Assembly (NCBI RefSeq): GCF_005239225.2
Contig: NC_133288.1
Span: forward strand, 15,568,169-15,632,168
DNA length: 64,000 nucleotides
Origin: Populus alba
Lineage: Eukaryota; Streptophyta; Magnoliopsida; Malpighiales; Salicaceae
Direction: 5' to 3'
The position numbers and the translations under genes were made by a program. This document shows positions 36,348 through 48,850 of this stretch, piece by piece. The notes below the pieces were generated by a model, which was not told the origin of the DNA, ran no database searches, and saw only the letters and a list, made by a program, of their open reading frames with translations. Numbering within the stretch: the stretch's first letter is position 1; the number at the start of each line of letters is the position of its first letter.

Positions 36348-36730
36348 TCAAACAGGAATATTATGAGCTTTTGATATTAAAATCAAGCGATTCAAAGTCC
36401 CAAATTCATCTACACTTGTAGAGATACAACTTTCATAAAGGATAAAAAATGAGATAAATTCATTTTGAATAACAGGATTGCAACCAAACTCGGCTGGAAA
36501 CCTTCTCGCAACAGGATTCTATGTTTTCACACTAGATTTCAAACAGGAATATCTTTAACTTCTTATATCAAAATCAAGCAATTCAAAAGCCCAAATTCAT
36601 CTACGTGTCCCGGACTACAACTTTGATGGAGGATTCAAAGTGAGATAAATTCTTTTTAGATAACAGAATCTAGCAGAAATCTAGTTGGTCAAAAAGGTTA
36701 TTAATCTGACAATGCTGAGCATCCAAATCT
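36348..36730. repeat. Tandem duplication, about 193-bp unit, two copies
   Basis: CAAACAGGAATAT, ATCAAAATCAAGC, CCCAAATTCATCTAC and GAGATAAATTC recur in order from 36348 and 36541. Confidence 0.8.
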
Positions 36731-37254
36731 GATTAAGAGTTTGCCCTAAGAACAGTGATCCCTATGACCTAATAAAGGTGTAGGTCAATTTTTCAACATG
36801 TCATGAGTGATATAATATAGCTAGGATGGTCAGATATCGTACGAAAATAAGTCAGAATCAGAGCCTAAGTTGGACCAAAAAATGACGACAGCAACATAAT
36901 TATTTTTTAAAAAAAAATGCAAATTTTGAGGGATTTATATGAAGACTCCTTATTAGCCTAAAAAAACCTGACACTTTTTGAAAGCAAGGGGGGATAAAAA
37001 GAGTAGAAAACAGCTCAAACAGGGTTCAAAAAAATATTTCTTTCTCCTCCACTTTTGTCAATTTTCCATCAAACATGAGCTACACTCCTGCACTTGGTTT
37101 AAAAGGGGTACACACCATTTTTCAGCACGTGGGGCTCAAAAATAAGTAACAACAGTTGCCCCCTTTTTATAATGCTTACGAAACCAAGACTTGTCAAGTG
37201 CTCAGCGTAGTAAGTGTTGTAAAGATAAATTACTTGATCATGCTAAAACTCTGT

Positions 37255-38560
37255 GCTTTTCCTAAACAATGGTCTCCCTATCAGGTGACCTGTCTATCTT
37301 AAGATTTCTAGAAAAATTCCACGCTTTTTCTAAAAAAAACGATCCCAATATCAAATGACATACCCACCTTAAAATTCTAAGAAAAATCCTCGCTTTTCTA
37401 AGGAAATGATCCCAATATCGAGTGACCGGCCTATTTTAAGATTTTTTAGAAAAACTTCATGCTTTTTCTAAAAAAAACGGTCTTGATATCGGGTGACCTG
37501 TCCATCTTAAAATTCTTAGAAAACTTCATGCTTTTCTAAGAAATGGTCTCAATATCGGGTGCCCTGCCCATCTTGAAATTCTTAGAAAACTCCACATTTT
37601 TCTAAGAAATGGTCTCAATATTGGGTGACTTGCCCATCTTAAGATTTTTTTAGAAAAACTCCGCACTTTTTTTTTTAAAAAAAATGGTCTCAATATCGGG
37701 TGACCTGCCCATATTAAGATTTTTTAAGAAAAACTTCACGCTTTTTCTAAACAAAATGGTCTCAATATTGGGTGACCTGCCTATATTAAGATATTTTTAG
37801 AAAAACTCCACGCTTTTTCTATAAAAAAAAAATGGTTTCAATATCGGGTGACCTACCCATCTTAAAATTCTTAGAAAACTCCCCACTTTTCTAAAGAAAT
37901 ATCAGGTGACCTGCCCATCTTAAAATTTTTAAAAAAAAAAACTCAACGCTTTTCTAAGAAACGGTCTCAATATCAAGTGGCTGCTCATCTTAAAATTCTT
38001 AGAAAAATCCACGTTTTTTTAAGAAATGATCTCATTATCAGGTGCCCTTCCCATCTTAAAATTCTTAGAAAACTTCATGCTTTTCTAAGAAATGGTCTCA
38101 ATATCAGGTGAACTGCCCATCTTAAGATTTTTTTTAGAAAAACTCCATGCTTTTTCTAAAACAAATGGTCTCAATATCAGATGACCTGCCCATCTTAAGA
38201 TTTTTTTTTTAGAAAAACTCCATGTTTTTTCTAAAACAAATAGTCTCAATATCGGGTGACCTGTCCATCTTAAGATTTTTTTAGAAAAACTCCATGTTTT
38301 TTCTAAAACAAATAGTCTCAATATCGGGTGACCTCCCCATCTTAAGATTTTTTTAGAAAAACTCCATGCTTTTTCTAAAAAAAATAATCTCAATATCGGG
38401 TGACCTGCCCATCTTAAAATTCTTAGAAAACTCCACACTTTTCTAAGGAATGGTCTCAAAATCAGGTGATCCGTCCGTTTTAAAATTCTTAGAAAACTTC
38501 ATATTTTTTTAAGAAATTATCTCAAAATTGGGTGACCTACCCATCTTAAACTTTAAAAGA
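37255..38560. repeat. Tandem array of about 18 units of 65-78 bp, each with a hairpin
   Basis: Each unit has GGTCTCAATATCGGGTGACC, then TGCCCATCTTAA, then TTAGAAAA-N8-TTTTCTAA, which can fold into a stem around CTCCACGC. Unit starts lie near 37271, 37341, 37408, 37479, 37545, 37611, 37685, 37758, 37833, 37900, 37963, 38027, 38094, 38168, 38246, 38310, 38386 and 38451. Short and long variants differ in their A/T runs. The minus-strand open frame at 38085-38459 is a by-product of the repetition. Confidence 0.92.
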
Positions 38561-38600
38561 AAACATCTTACCTCGAGGAAATGAAGCAATGCTGGTTCAC

Positions 38601-40133
38601 AATTTCTATTCTTTTTCATAGTTCTGTTGACCTGAGATTTTATACCTCAGCGGTTTCCTTGTTCTTAAAGCATTGAATGAATGGAAAATTATTGGATGGA
38701 AAGTGCAAGTTAATTAAAAGATATTAGCAAATAGCAATAAGCATGGAGGTTGTGCAAGGGAAAAAAAAACAGCAGTTATGCACACACACAAAAAAAAAAA
38801 AAAAAAGGGAGGGGGGGACTAGGGACCCTTTCCTGATTGCAAAGAAAAAAAAATCCTTTTTTGTCAGCTACTGCACAAAAACTTTTCCTCTTCTGGAATA
38901 GGCTCACGGGGGGAGTTAATTTTATCCTGTTCAAACCATGATTACAATTGAAGTAAAAGGTGGGATTGGTTGTGAACAAGAAATAAATATGTGACCTTAT
39001 TGGAACTCACAGGGATGTTCCTACCCCAGACATTCGGATTAATTCACAATGGCATAGAGTAGCCATTTAACCTGTGTTTCATTGTGGGTTACAAAAAAAA
39101 AATTAAACAAAATAACAGGTATGCAAGTCGTTTTAATGTGTTTTTTTACATTAAAAACTTTAAAGTATAAATTGAAAGTATTTAATTAAATAAATCGATA
39201 ACTATTTATGTAAATAAAAAAAAGTCATTAACAATAACCAAGAAAAAAACTAAAAACTTGAGAGATTATGCATATCAAGATATTTAATCATATAAAATAA
39301 GGCACTGACCCGATTGTGCTTGCTAAACTTATTTATTTAAATTAATAAAAGATAAATTTACACCCTAAAAAACTCATGATTTAAAAGATAAATATAAATG
39401 AAACTAACTGAATAAACTCACGCCATAAAAAAATATTAAGCTAGGTCGAACATATCAACAATATTATTTTAAAAAAATATATTTTTTATTTAAGAAAATA
39501 AACTTCATTTATATAAAAACAAACATTATAAATGAATTACAATAATATCTTGAAAAATAAAACAGAAATAGAACAACTAAAGAAACCTTATATTAAAAAA
39601 AAAAAAAAAAAAAAAAAAGACATGTATCTAAGTCATAAGACCAGAATAAACTCATAGAAAAAACTTGAAGATAATCACAAAACCAACATTAAAAAATAAA
39701 AAAACTAATGTGAAACAATAAAATTTTATAAAGCTAAATTCCCAACAAATTAAATGTTGAAAGATGAAACTAGAAAGAAAAAAATCAATTACACAAAAAG
39801 ATATAAGAAAAATGAGGTGAAAAAAAAAACATTAATTAGAGGTTACAAATTTTCAATTGGAGAATTAAATTGAATTGAATAATAACTTTAATAAAAGAAA
39901 AAATAAATCAAAAGAATAAGGGTCAAGTTGAAAAAAATAAAACAACAAAAATTTGATTGAATGATGAAATTAAAAGCCAAAAAAACTTCAACAAAAGTGC
40001 AAACAAAATTAAAAAAAAATGAGGACCGAAATGAAAAACATATAAAAAAATTGCAATTGAATGACTAAATTGGAAAGAAAAACTTATATAAAAGGAATAA
40101 GAACGAAATAAAAAATTAAAAGAATGAAGATTG

Positions 40134-40183
<50 letters not shown>

Positions 40184-43100
40184 AATTAAAGGACTAGGTT
40201 GAAAAGAAAAAAGAATCTATAAATGAAATAAGAAATTAAAAGAAAAGGACCAAAATTGAAAAGTAACAAATAAATAAGACAATGTTGTACATTATCTGTC
40301 AAGCGAGAGAAAAGAAAGGGTAAAAAATCAAACAACCATCAACAACAATCTAATTATTATAAGCTACAACATGCCACTTCACATGGAAAAAGACATAGTG
40401 GCGCATCTAAAAAGACGGTCGAAAGGTAATTTTGGCCACTGGGTAGCATCTCACATGTCGCTTGAATGGCCCAAATGTCACGCACTTGTTGTGGCATGTT
40501 GAGCATGCGTCAAACAGCTTTTATCTTTAAAAGATTCAAAAACAACATCAAAATATCTCTCTTAACGCTAGCAATCACGCAAAATACCTATGTGAAAGTA
40601 TAAAAATAATCTCAAATGCAAATTTTTTTTTTCAAGGTTAAAGATGTACATTCACTATACATGGATATTTAAAAACCCAAAAAACCTTTTATTTAATAGT
40701 CTAATAATTTTTTTTATTTTAAGAGCAACTAAATATTTTTATTGTTAAGAAGCTTATAAAAATTTTAAAAAAACTCTTGGTTAATTGATGATTCTAAATT
40801 TCATTAACTTTGAGGTAAAAAAAATATTTTTGATGTGCTGAAAAATTTTAAAAACATAAACACGCCGTAGAATCTTTTAACAAGCAAATGTCCAGTGAAA
40901 AAGACCGAAACATCTCCACCCTCACAGATTCATCCTTTTCCACTCAAGAAAAACATGGTAATTTCACAGTAACAGTAAAACTCCACAGTTTTTAGCGTTT
41001 TTGTTAATTCTGAATGGGGCAAGGGGCACTCGCCTGTTGTTGCTACAGGAAAGCCATTAGATCTTGGTGGGGATGCTATGACCAGCCTTGGAGTGTTTTT
41101 CGCGACAGACGCTCTGCTGAATATGGAAAATCAATTTCTAATATGAAGTTTGTTACAGAGGTTTTGGATACGTGTAAGCTTTTTCCTATTTGAGAAAAAA
41201 AAAAAGAAAAAACCCAGTTTACTGACCAATAGTAGAGTCCATGTCGCGTTGCCAGGTAAGCAAGCCATTTGAACAGATCTGGAAAATTGTCGAAAGAAGC
41301 ATGTACCTGGATGGATTAGAAAAGTCAAGCATTGTTGTCAATGTCACAAATGTTACTGGGGAGAAAGCAATTAACAACATCTGAATGCAAGGCAGGAGAA
41401 AGAAAAATAATCAAGATTTTCCATCAATCATAACTTATCAACCGTTACTCCGCAAGCGGATTGCATGATTGGTAATCATTTTAGATAAAAAAGGAATTTC
41501 TACATGACCAGTCAAAATTGCTTTTTACTATTCATGTATAAAGATACATTTTATTTCATACATAAAATCTGAAATTGTTTCAAATCGAGATATAATTTGA
41601 TAAATTTCAATTAAAATTGATCTATAAATCTTTAATATTAAAGGTTATATTTTATTTTCATAACAAAAATATTTATATTAATTTATTGTGAAAATTTAAT
41701 ATGATTAGATCAAATTTTAGCAAATAAAATATATTTAAAAAATAAAACTCTCTCAACCATATTTTAGAGACATGCACACTTATTTTTAAATATAAATGAA
41801 TTTGTCTCGAGAAATATTCGTAGAAACAAAAAAAATTTACCAATTAAAATTTGACATATATAATTTTCTATTTTATTTTTATATAAAAAGATGAAATAAA
41901 ATTAAAAATAAATGACATAGAAAATAAATGGATTTTTATATGTTTTTTTACCAATGAAATGTTGATGATAGAGATGAGATATTTAAGATGTATTGTTATA
42001 AATATAAGATCATATGAATCATGACTTCATTTCACAAATAAATCAAATCGTTATAAATCAAATTCAAAAAAAAAAACAGATAATTATTTTATTTTTTATC
42101 AAAATATTTTAATTGGATATTATATTTCATCATATAATTTTAAAAAATTAAATATTTGTGTATATATACCTGTTTAATTTTATGACACATCCAACATATT
42201 TCTAAGTATACCAGTATTTCAAAGAATACATTTGTTTTTTTTACATCCCATGAAGTCTTTAAATTTTATTTTTAACATTAATATATTAAAATCATATTAA
42301 AAAATAAAAAAATTATTTTTTTTTAAAATTAAAATATAAAAATAAACATGCTATATAAATCCTTAAAAAAAAAAAAAAGACTGAATTTCTAGAAGAGATT
42401 GTGCAAGTTGAAATGACACGTGGGTACAGGTTGTTAGATGGTAGTAAAAGCCTTTCTCTCAGGAGTAATCCAATTATGCCACTTGCAGATCACGTTTCAA
42501 TTTCACAGGTTGAATGGATTAAGCCCAAATCTCTGTATCTTTCTATGGGCCTCTATCTGATTTGTTATTCCTTACTCAAAATCCTATAAATGTTCTACAC
42601 CATAGTAGTTTGTAGACTCGATTGGTTCAAGACTCGGGTTAATTTATCGGGTCAGTTGAATCACATCAAATTTTTAATTTTTTAATTTTTTTTCTATTTA
42701 ATCTGATTTCACCCTCGAATTAGCTGAGTCTCGGATTTATAGACTGGGCTTCAAAACTGTGAACTGTATACAAACAAACAGCTTTTTGGGCCTCGGTTTT
42801 TCCGTCACCAATATTCAACATGCCGATAAATACCACCGCCTCTAAACTAGTAATTTACATGTCTATTACTTACGGCTACTTTTTACCGTATATATAATAA
42901 GTACATAGAAGATGAGTTTGAAGACTACTTGATGGTAAAAAGGTAAACATTACGTATTAGGTAAAGTAATTACGATTGTTGCTACATAGGATATTTGTAA
43001 TTCCACTCAACCGTCGAAGTCTTATAAAAGTAGAATTATAAATAATAATGGATAAAAAAATTAATATCACGAACTTAATCAAATCAATTTAATTTGTACA

Positions 43101-43609
43101 TATTATATTTATTTTGTCTTCATATTTAATAATTTGTGAATTATTTTTACTTTATTTAGAAATATTTTTAACTAGTTATCTTTTTATTAAATTTATTTAA
43201 CATAATAAAAAATAACTTTATATTTTTATTGGAGAGCAGAAAAATGATAGCTAGAATTTAATAGTTATACAATATATGAAAATTAGACTTGATATTTAAA
43301 GGTATCATGACACTCATAGTCTATATATTATCCATTCACTTCTAAATATAAATTCATGAAAATTAGGAATATAAACTTAATTTATAAAAATTTATAATAA
43401 CCATAAAAAAAATTAGTCCAATTTACCTAAAAAAAATACTAAAATATTTAAAAAATATAGTAAAAAAGGAAATAATTAAAAGGATTTTTAATGTCATATT
43501 ATAGTAGTTTTTATATTTCAAAATTATTTTTAAATTGTTTTTTCTAAAAGAATTTTAAATTAATATTTTTTATAATTCCAATGCACTTTTATATATATAT
43601 ATATATTAT
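38601..43609. other. AT-rich intergenic DNA
   Basis: No gene recognised. Contains long A runs (for example 39595-39620), many AAATTGAAAAGAA-like imperfect repeats (39700-40270) and an (AT)n tract. A stretch near 41040-41190 is less AT-rich and could be a gene relic, but I cannot identify it. Confidence 0.5.
40139..40181. repeat. (AT)n microsatellite
   Basis: About 21 AT units. Confidence 0.95.
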
Positions 43610-43729
43610 CACACATTTTTCACGTTGTCAAACACTCAATTAGACGTGAAAGACAAAAAAAAAAAAAAAGACGAAAAAACAAAGACGAAAAAAATGGATA
43701 TATGTATGTAGAAAGAAGAGCACTAATCC

Positions 43730-44009
43730 GTAGAGCGTAATTACCGCCCGCGGGACATACGTATCCGTATCGGTGAAAGTTGAAGGAAAGGGAAAAGAAA
43801 AGAAAAGAAAAGAAACAAGAGAGAGATCTCAAAAATCCTTCAACGCCTCCTTAATAAACCAATAAGATCGAAGACGCGAGGCGTTTAAGCAGCTCATAAT
43901 TTAGATTTGCACCTTCTCTTTATACCTAAATAAATGAAATCTTGGGTTTGTATAGATTAGGTTACGAATAAGAAATACAAAAAGAAGTATCGATCTAAGT
44001 ATTGAGAAA
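43730..44009 (+). promoter_or_regulatory. Candidate promoter and 5' leader of the ERGIC3-like gene
   Basis: The sequence changes from AT-rich to mixed composition just upstream of the gene. It includes the GC palindrome CCCGCGGG (43747-43754), a CCAAT-like site (AACCAATAAG, about 43857) and a GCGAGGCG motif. No canonical TATA box is obvious and the transcription start cannot be placed. Confidence 0.3.
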
Positions 44010-47000
44010 ATGGAGGGGTTAATGAGCAAGCTAAGGAATTTGGATGCATATCCAAAAATCAACGAGGATTTCTACAGCCGTACGCTTTCCGGTGGTGTTA
44101 TTACTCTCGCTTCCTCTATCGTTATGTTTCTCCTCTTCTTCTCCGAGCTCGGTATGTTTCCTATTTTTGCTCATTTTTTTATTTATGCTTATTATTCGTC
44201 TTTGAGTATGGTAGCTTTGATGATTGGTTTTTGAGAAATTGATGGGATGGGGTTTAGGTTTTTGTTGGATTTATTGTATTTTATTTTCAAATTTTGTACT
44301 GTTTGTTGTGTTTATTGGTGTTCTTATTTTTGTTAAATTTATTGTTGCAGGATTATATCTTCATGCGGTAACTGAAACAAAACTAGTGGTGGATACTTCG
44401 AGAGGAGAAACTCTACGTATCAATGTAATGCTCTTTTCAATGTGTATCAATTGCTCCTAATACGCTTGCTTGGATGAATTGCTCTAGTAATTGATTCATG
44501 TGATGCTTGAAACTGCAGTTTGATGTCACGTTCCCCGCTCTTCCGTGCTCTATTCTTAGCCTTGATGCCATGGATATTAGTGGAGAGCAACATCTTGATG
44601 TAGTATGTACCATAAGACCTCACCCTTTTGTATATATATATATATATACTTGCATGTATATGCTCCGCTTCGCTTCATGCTCTTGACCTGGTTGTTTCCT
44701 AAGTTTTAAATTTTCTGTTTTTGATGCCTTGCAGAAACATGATATAATTAAGAAAAGACTAGATTTTCATGGAAATGTAATAGAAGCACGGCAAGATGGA
44801 ATTGGTGCCCCAAAGGTTGGTATTCAGTTTTGCTTAAACTTTCTATGTTTGTGATCCGTGAATTGATCTGAGTTTGAGCAATTAACTTTGATTTTTTTCA
44901 AGTGCTAATTTTTGTGTGAATTCATCACGTAATCAGCAGTATTTTGTCTACTCAAAGCTCATCTCTGCTAGTTTTAGGGTTATGTTAATTTGTGCGATGA
45001 CTGATGTGAATGGCAGAAGAGAATCTATCTTGTTTTTCTGAGTCATTTGAGGAGCCGGGCAAGGGTTTAAAAATGAAAATAAATTACCAACGAAAAGAAC
45101 CAATCCTGTCTTTTGAAAGTATGTATTGCTTAACACACAAAAAAAAAAAAAAAAAAAGAAGCATGCATAGCATGATAGAAGTTAAGGCTTGGTATCATTC
45201 AAGGGGGCCTCTACTTTGCCATTGGCTATCTGACATTGGTGTCCTTTGTCGGAGATATAGATAGCTGATTGTAAGTGTTTTATTAGTCTTGTGGCTTTGT
45301 GGAGCTTAGTTGGATCTAATCGTATTTTACAAGCCAGGGGTAGAAAAATAGAAATGTTAGGCTGTGCTTTCTTACAGAGGAGCTTTTTCTCCTTCATCTC
45401 CTTGATCTTCAAGCAATGTTTATAATTCTCCGTTGTTTTCATAAGTGCAATTTGGCTATTTCTTTCTTTACTCCGCTGTTGACAATATCATTCTTGGACT
45501 CTTAACAACTTGTACCCCATCCCCTCCCCTTCCCCACCCTTACTTGTGTGACTCCTTTTCGTGCTTGGCACAGATTGAAAAGCCTTTGCAGAGGCATGGT
45601 GGCAGGCTTGAGCACAACGAGACATACTGTGGCTCCTGTTATGGTGCGGAAGCGGTAAGTTTGTCTAGCATCAATGCTAAGAAATAACTGTCTCATCTCA
45701 TATTTATTATTAAACTGCATACATGTGGAACAATCTACTCAGAACTCTAATATTTTTGTTCACCTGGACACGTTTACTTTCTAGAACACTTTTTCACTCA
45801 ATGCTTTTCTGGAGTTTTTTCTTGTATCATGTTTGTTGGCTAAATGCATCTTATAGAACTAGCTGCTTGTAGTAATAATTTTTTAGCTGCTTCTGATTTT
45901 ATTGTGCAACTGGCAGACCTTAGTTTCTCCATTATTTCTCTAATGTGTTATTTTCTTTGTTGCAGCCTGTATTTTGTCTTTCTAGTTCCTTTTGGATAAA
46001 ATCAGAGTTCTGTCTCCTTGCAACTAGGAACAGTCACATGTCTATTATATTCTTTATCTAACCCGTAGTTTTACTCCCCATTATATCTCCTTTTGTATTG
46101 CAGTCAGATGAAGACTGCTGTAATTCTTGTGAGGAAGTTCGTGAAGCATATCGAAAGAAAGGTTGGGCGGTGACAAATCCAGATTTAATGGACCAGGTAC
46201 TTTATTGTTACATTATTTATTGGAGTTCTAGATTCAATTTTCAAGAACAAACTGGATGAATGCGGTTAAGACTCTTGCATATGTTAACTTTATGGTTCTC
46301 TGATCCGTATCTTAATTGGCAATATTGCTAATGCTTCGTCGTTGGCCTTTCCTGCTGTCGTTTACTTTGTACCTGTAACCAAGAAAAATTAACGTTTAGG
46401 TTACCATCTCCCTTTCTTCCTCCTTTTGGGATAATGAATAGTAGTATTGTAGTGGGCGATTCCTGCACAATTATTAGTTGCAACACCACTAACATGATAG
46501 AAAATCTATCTCTCAATGCTCTGAAAACATTCAATACATAGTCAACTATGAATTTTGAGTACTGGTGTTGCCTGGGAATACTTCCAAGTTTGAGCTACAG
46601 GCTATGTTTTTGTGTTGTGTGGCTGCGTGTCTCAATGTTGTCTTGTGTTTGTCTGTCTTGAGATTTCTCGTTCCATATGTGAACTGATGACTTCTGGTGG
46701 TGTATCAGTCTAAAATCATAGCATCTGCTCTCCTTGAATAACAAATTACAACAAAAATATTTTCATTTATTCTAATTATGGTTTTGTTTTCTGATTTACA
46801 TGTAACATTCAGTGCAAAAGAGAGGGATTTCTCCAAAAGATTAAAGATGAAGAGGGTGAAGGATGCAACATTTATGGGTTCTTAGAAGTTAACAAGGTGG
46901 CTGGAAATTTTCATTTTGCACCTGGGAAGAGTTTTCAGCAATCTGGTGTTCACGTGCATGATCTGCTGGCATTTCAGAAGGATAGTTTTAATGTAAGCCA

Positions 47001-48299
47001 TGATTCTACTTCTTCTGGCCATCTCTGTTGAATATCAATTACTGAGCTTGTGTCTGCCAAGGAATATGAACTTATCAATCACTTCTTAATTGCTCATCAT
47101 GCTATGCTAAACAAACCATCTGATTAATGTGAACAATGTGCTACAGATAACTCACAAGATTAATAGGCTGACTTTCGGAGAATATTTTCCAGGTGTTGTT
47201 AATCCTCTTGATGGGTAATTTTCTCCATGCATCCTGGTTTCATCTACCCATTTGTTGGGCTTGAAGATTGACTTGTTTATCCTCTTTCCTGTGTATTAAA
47301 TTGTATATGCTGGAATGTCAAACTCATTTTTGTAACTTTCAGTGTGCAATGGACACAAGAAACACCAAGTGGGATGTACCAGTATTTCATCAAGGTTATT
47401 CTTCAGGACAAATGCCTCTCCTGTTTCTTTTTGTCACCTCTCCTTTCTAGTGGTCATAATTAAGGAAATGCAATCAGTTCTCAAGCATTTTACCCAAACA
47501 GGCTCTTTATTTTGCAGGTAGTACCTACTGTATACACAGATGTGAGTGGACACACTATCCAGTCAAATCAGGTGTGATCACAGTCCAATAAGTGTTCATT
47601 GATATGTTGTCTCAAATCATCTAAAGTGATATAACAAGTTTTAATTCTTTTTTCCAGTTTTCTGTGACTGAACATTTTAGGGGCACAGACATAGGTCGCC
47701 TTCAGTCCCTTCCAGGAGTTTTCTTCTTTTATGACCTTTCTCCAATTAAGGTAGGCTTTTTTTTAGCCTACTAAATGAGCTCAAGAGTTAGCGCAAGCCA
47801 CTGATTTTTTTTCACTTCAGAGGTTTTTTGGTCTAGTGATTACATCTGATTTGCATTTTGCAGGTGACTTTCACAGAAGAACATGTTTCGTTCTTACACT
47901 TCCTAACAAATGTGTGTGCCATAGTTGGAGGTAATATTTTATTTCTTAAAAAATCCAATCGATGCTCCCAGCTCCCTTTTTTACTTGTGTTAGTCTTTTT
48001 CATAACTTGCGCTATATGTTTGATAGAATCTAAGGTTAATGTATAGGAAAAGAAAAGTAATGTCCGTTTGCATTTTGAAACAACAGATTCAAGAAACAAT
48101 GATATAAAGTTCTCAAATCTGTGGCATTTTTTATTTTTTTGTGCATTTATATTAATATATTTCATGATTAGGTGTGTTAATAATGGCTGATTATTCTTAT
48201 ACTCCAGGTGTTTTCACTGTTTCTGGCATACTGGATTCATTTATATATCATGGTCAAAAGGCAATCAAGAAGAAGATGGAAATCGGTAAGTTTAGTTGA
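44010..48299 (+). CDS. ERGIC3: ERGIC3/ERV46-like ER-Golgi cargo receptor, 13 coding exons, 386 aa
   Basis: Exons: 44010-44151, 44351-44424, 44519-44602, 44735-44815, 45574-45654, 46104-46196, 46813-46992, 47147-47214, 47343-47394, 47518-47571, 47658-47750, 47864-47930, 48208-48299. All introns are GT-AG and the joined frame (1161 bases) has no internal stop. The product begins MEGLMSKLRNLDAYPKINED, the conserved ERGIC N-terminal domain, with one membrane segment at about 26-50 and another at about 344-370. The region between should face the lumen and matches the COPII-coated ERV domain. It includes YCGSC (146-149), DCCNSC (158-163), and N-glycosylation sequons at N142 and N245. Family role: with ERV41/ERGIC2-type partners it cycles between ER and Golgi in COPII/COPI vesicles and helps sort cargo. 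The length fits plant homologues. The start is the first ATG and matches the family N-terminus. It is the only intact host gene here. Confidence 0.95.
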
Positions 48300-48850
48300 T
48301 GACGATGACATGTAAACAGGCTTGGGTTGTTGCTGTATTGCCAAGGACTGGCTTCTCGTATGGAATTGGGTTTGGACGCCTATTTTGAACTGGCCAGTTT
48401 TTAGAATCATGTTCTTGCGATCAAGGAATTTGATTTATTTCATGGGGGATTAATTCTCAAAATGGAATGCCCGTTTGCCTCTTTTTTTTCTTTTTTTTTT
48501 TTCTCCCCCTTCAGTGGAGTGACAACACTTCTGATGTGAGGACAACTGTTTCGAAGGTATACTGCCCTTTTGTGCATATGGCGTTGCCCTTTCTTCTGGC
48601 CAAGAACTACAGGAACCTCCTTGTGGGAATTAAGAACGATCATGAATGTTTTGGATTCAATTTCACCATATAATTTGGGTAGTCACGGCTTAGGAAACAA
48701 AACCTAAGAACAAAGACTAATACTCGGAGCTGGATTTGAGTTTTGAACACTGAGATTTTGGGACAAAATTGTTATTTAGAGGGAATTCTAACACTCTAAA
48801 AATTGATGAATGTATCATGATTTATACAAGTAATAAGGTGTGAAAATAGT
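48300..48850 (+). other. 3' region of the ERGIC3-like gene with a possible 3'UTR intron
   Basis: The stop-proximal codons contain a consensus donor, G|GTAAGT at 48285/48286. A long T-tract followed by CAG ends at 48514. Splicing 48286-48514 would replace the C-terminal GKFS with VE and a stop. The open frame 48467-48673 downstream is probably untranslated. Confidence 0.4.

Larger units (their letters stand above)
34827..38600 (+). repeat. LTR-like block with several internal repeat arrays
   Basis: Begins TGTCGCATCCTCGCGG, resembling a long retrotransposon LTR start. It contains a duplicated segment of about 73 bp (35205-35350), two strong palindromes (35751-35790 and 35833-35856), a 193-bp duplication (36348-36730) and the array at 37255-38560. 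There is no coding sequence of known family. The right boundary and target duplication were not identified. Confidence 0.4.

Noticed and set aside
35894..36366. Overlapping frames of 125 and 115 codons
   Set aside because: Low-complexity Phe/Ser/Leu sequence in a pyrimidine-rich LTR-like region; no domain.
38085..38459. 124-codon minus-strand protein with repeated WSFSKK segments
   Set aside because: It is the translation of the tandem array; repeats keep a frame by unit length only.
37255..38560. CRISPR-like regular spacing of repeats
   Set aside because: Units are contiguous tandem copies without unique spacers, in plant DNA; the array is subrepeat or satellite-like.
41030..41200. Gene relic in a less AT-rich stretch
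   Set aside because: Translations in all frames gave no motif I could assign.
48467..48673. Small separate gene downstream of the ERGIC3-like stop
   Set aside because: Begins in a poly-T tract and fits 3'UTR sequence; no domain.
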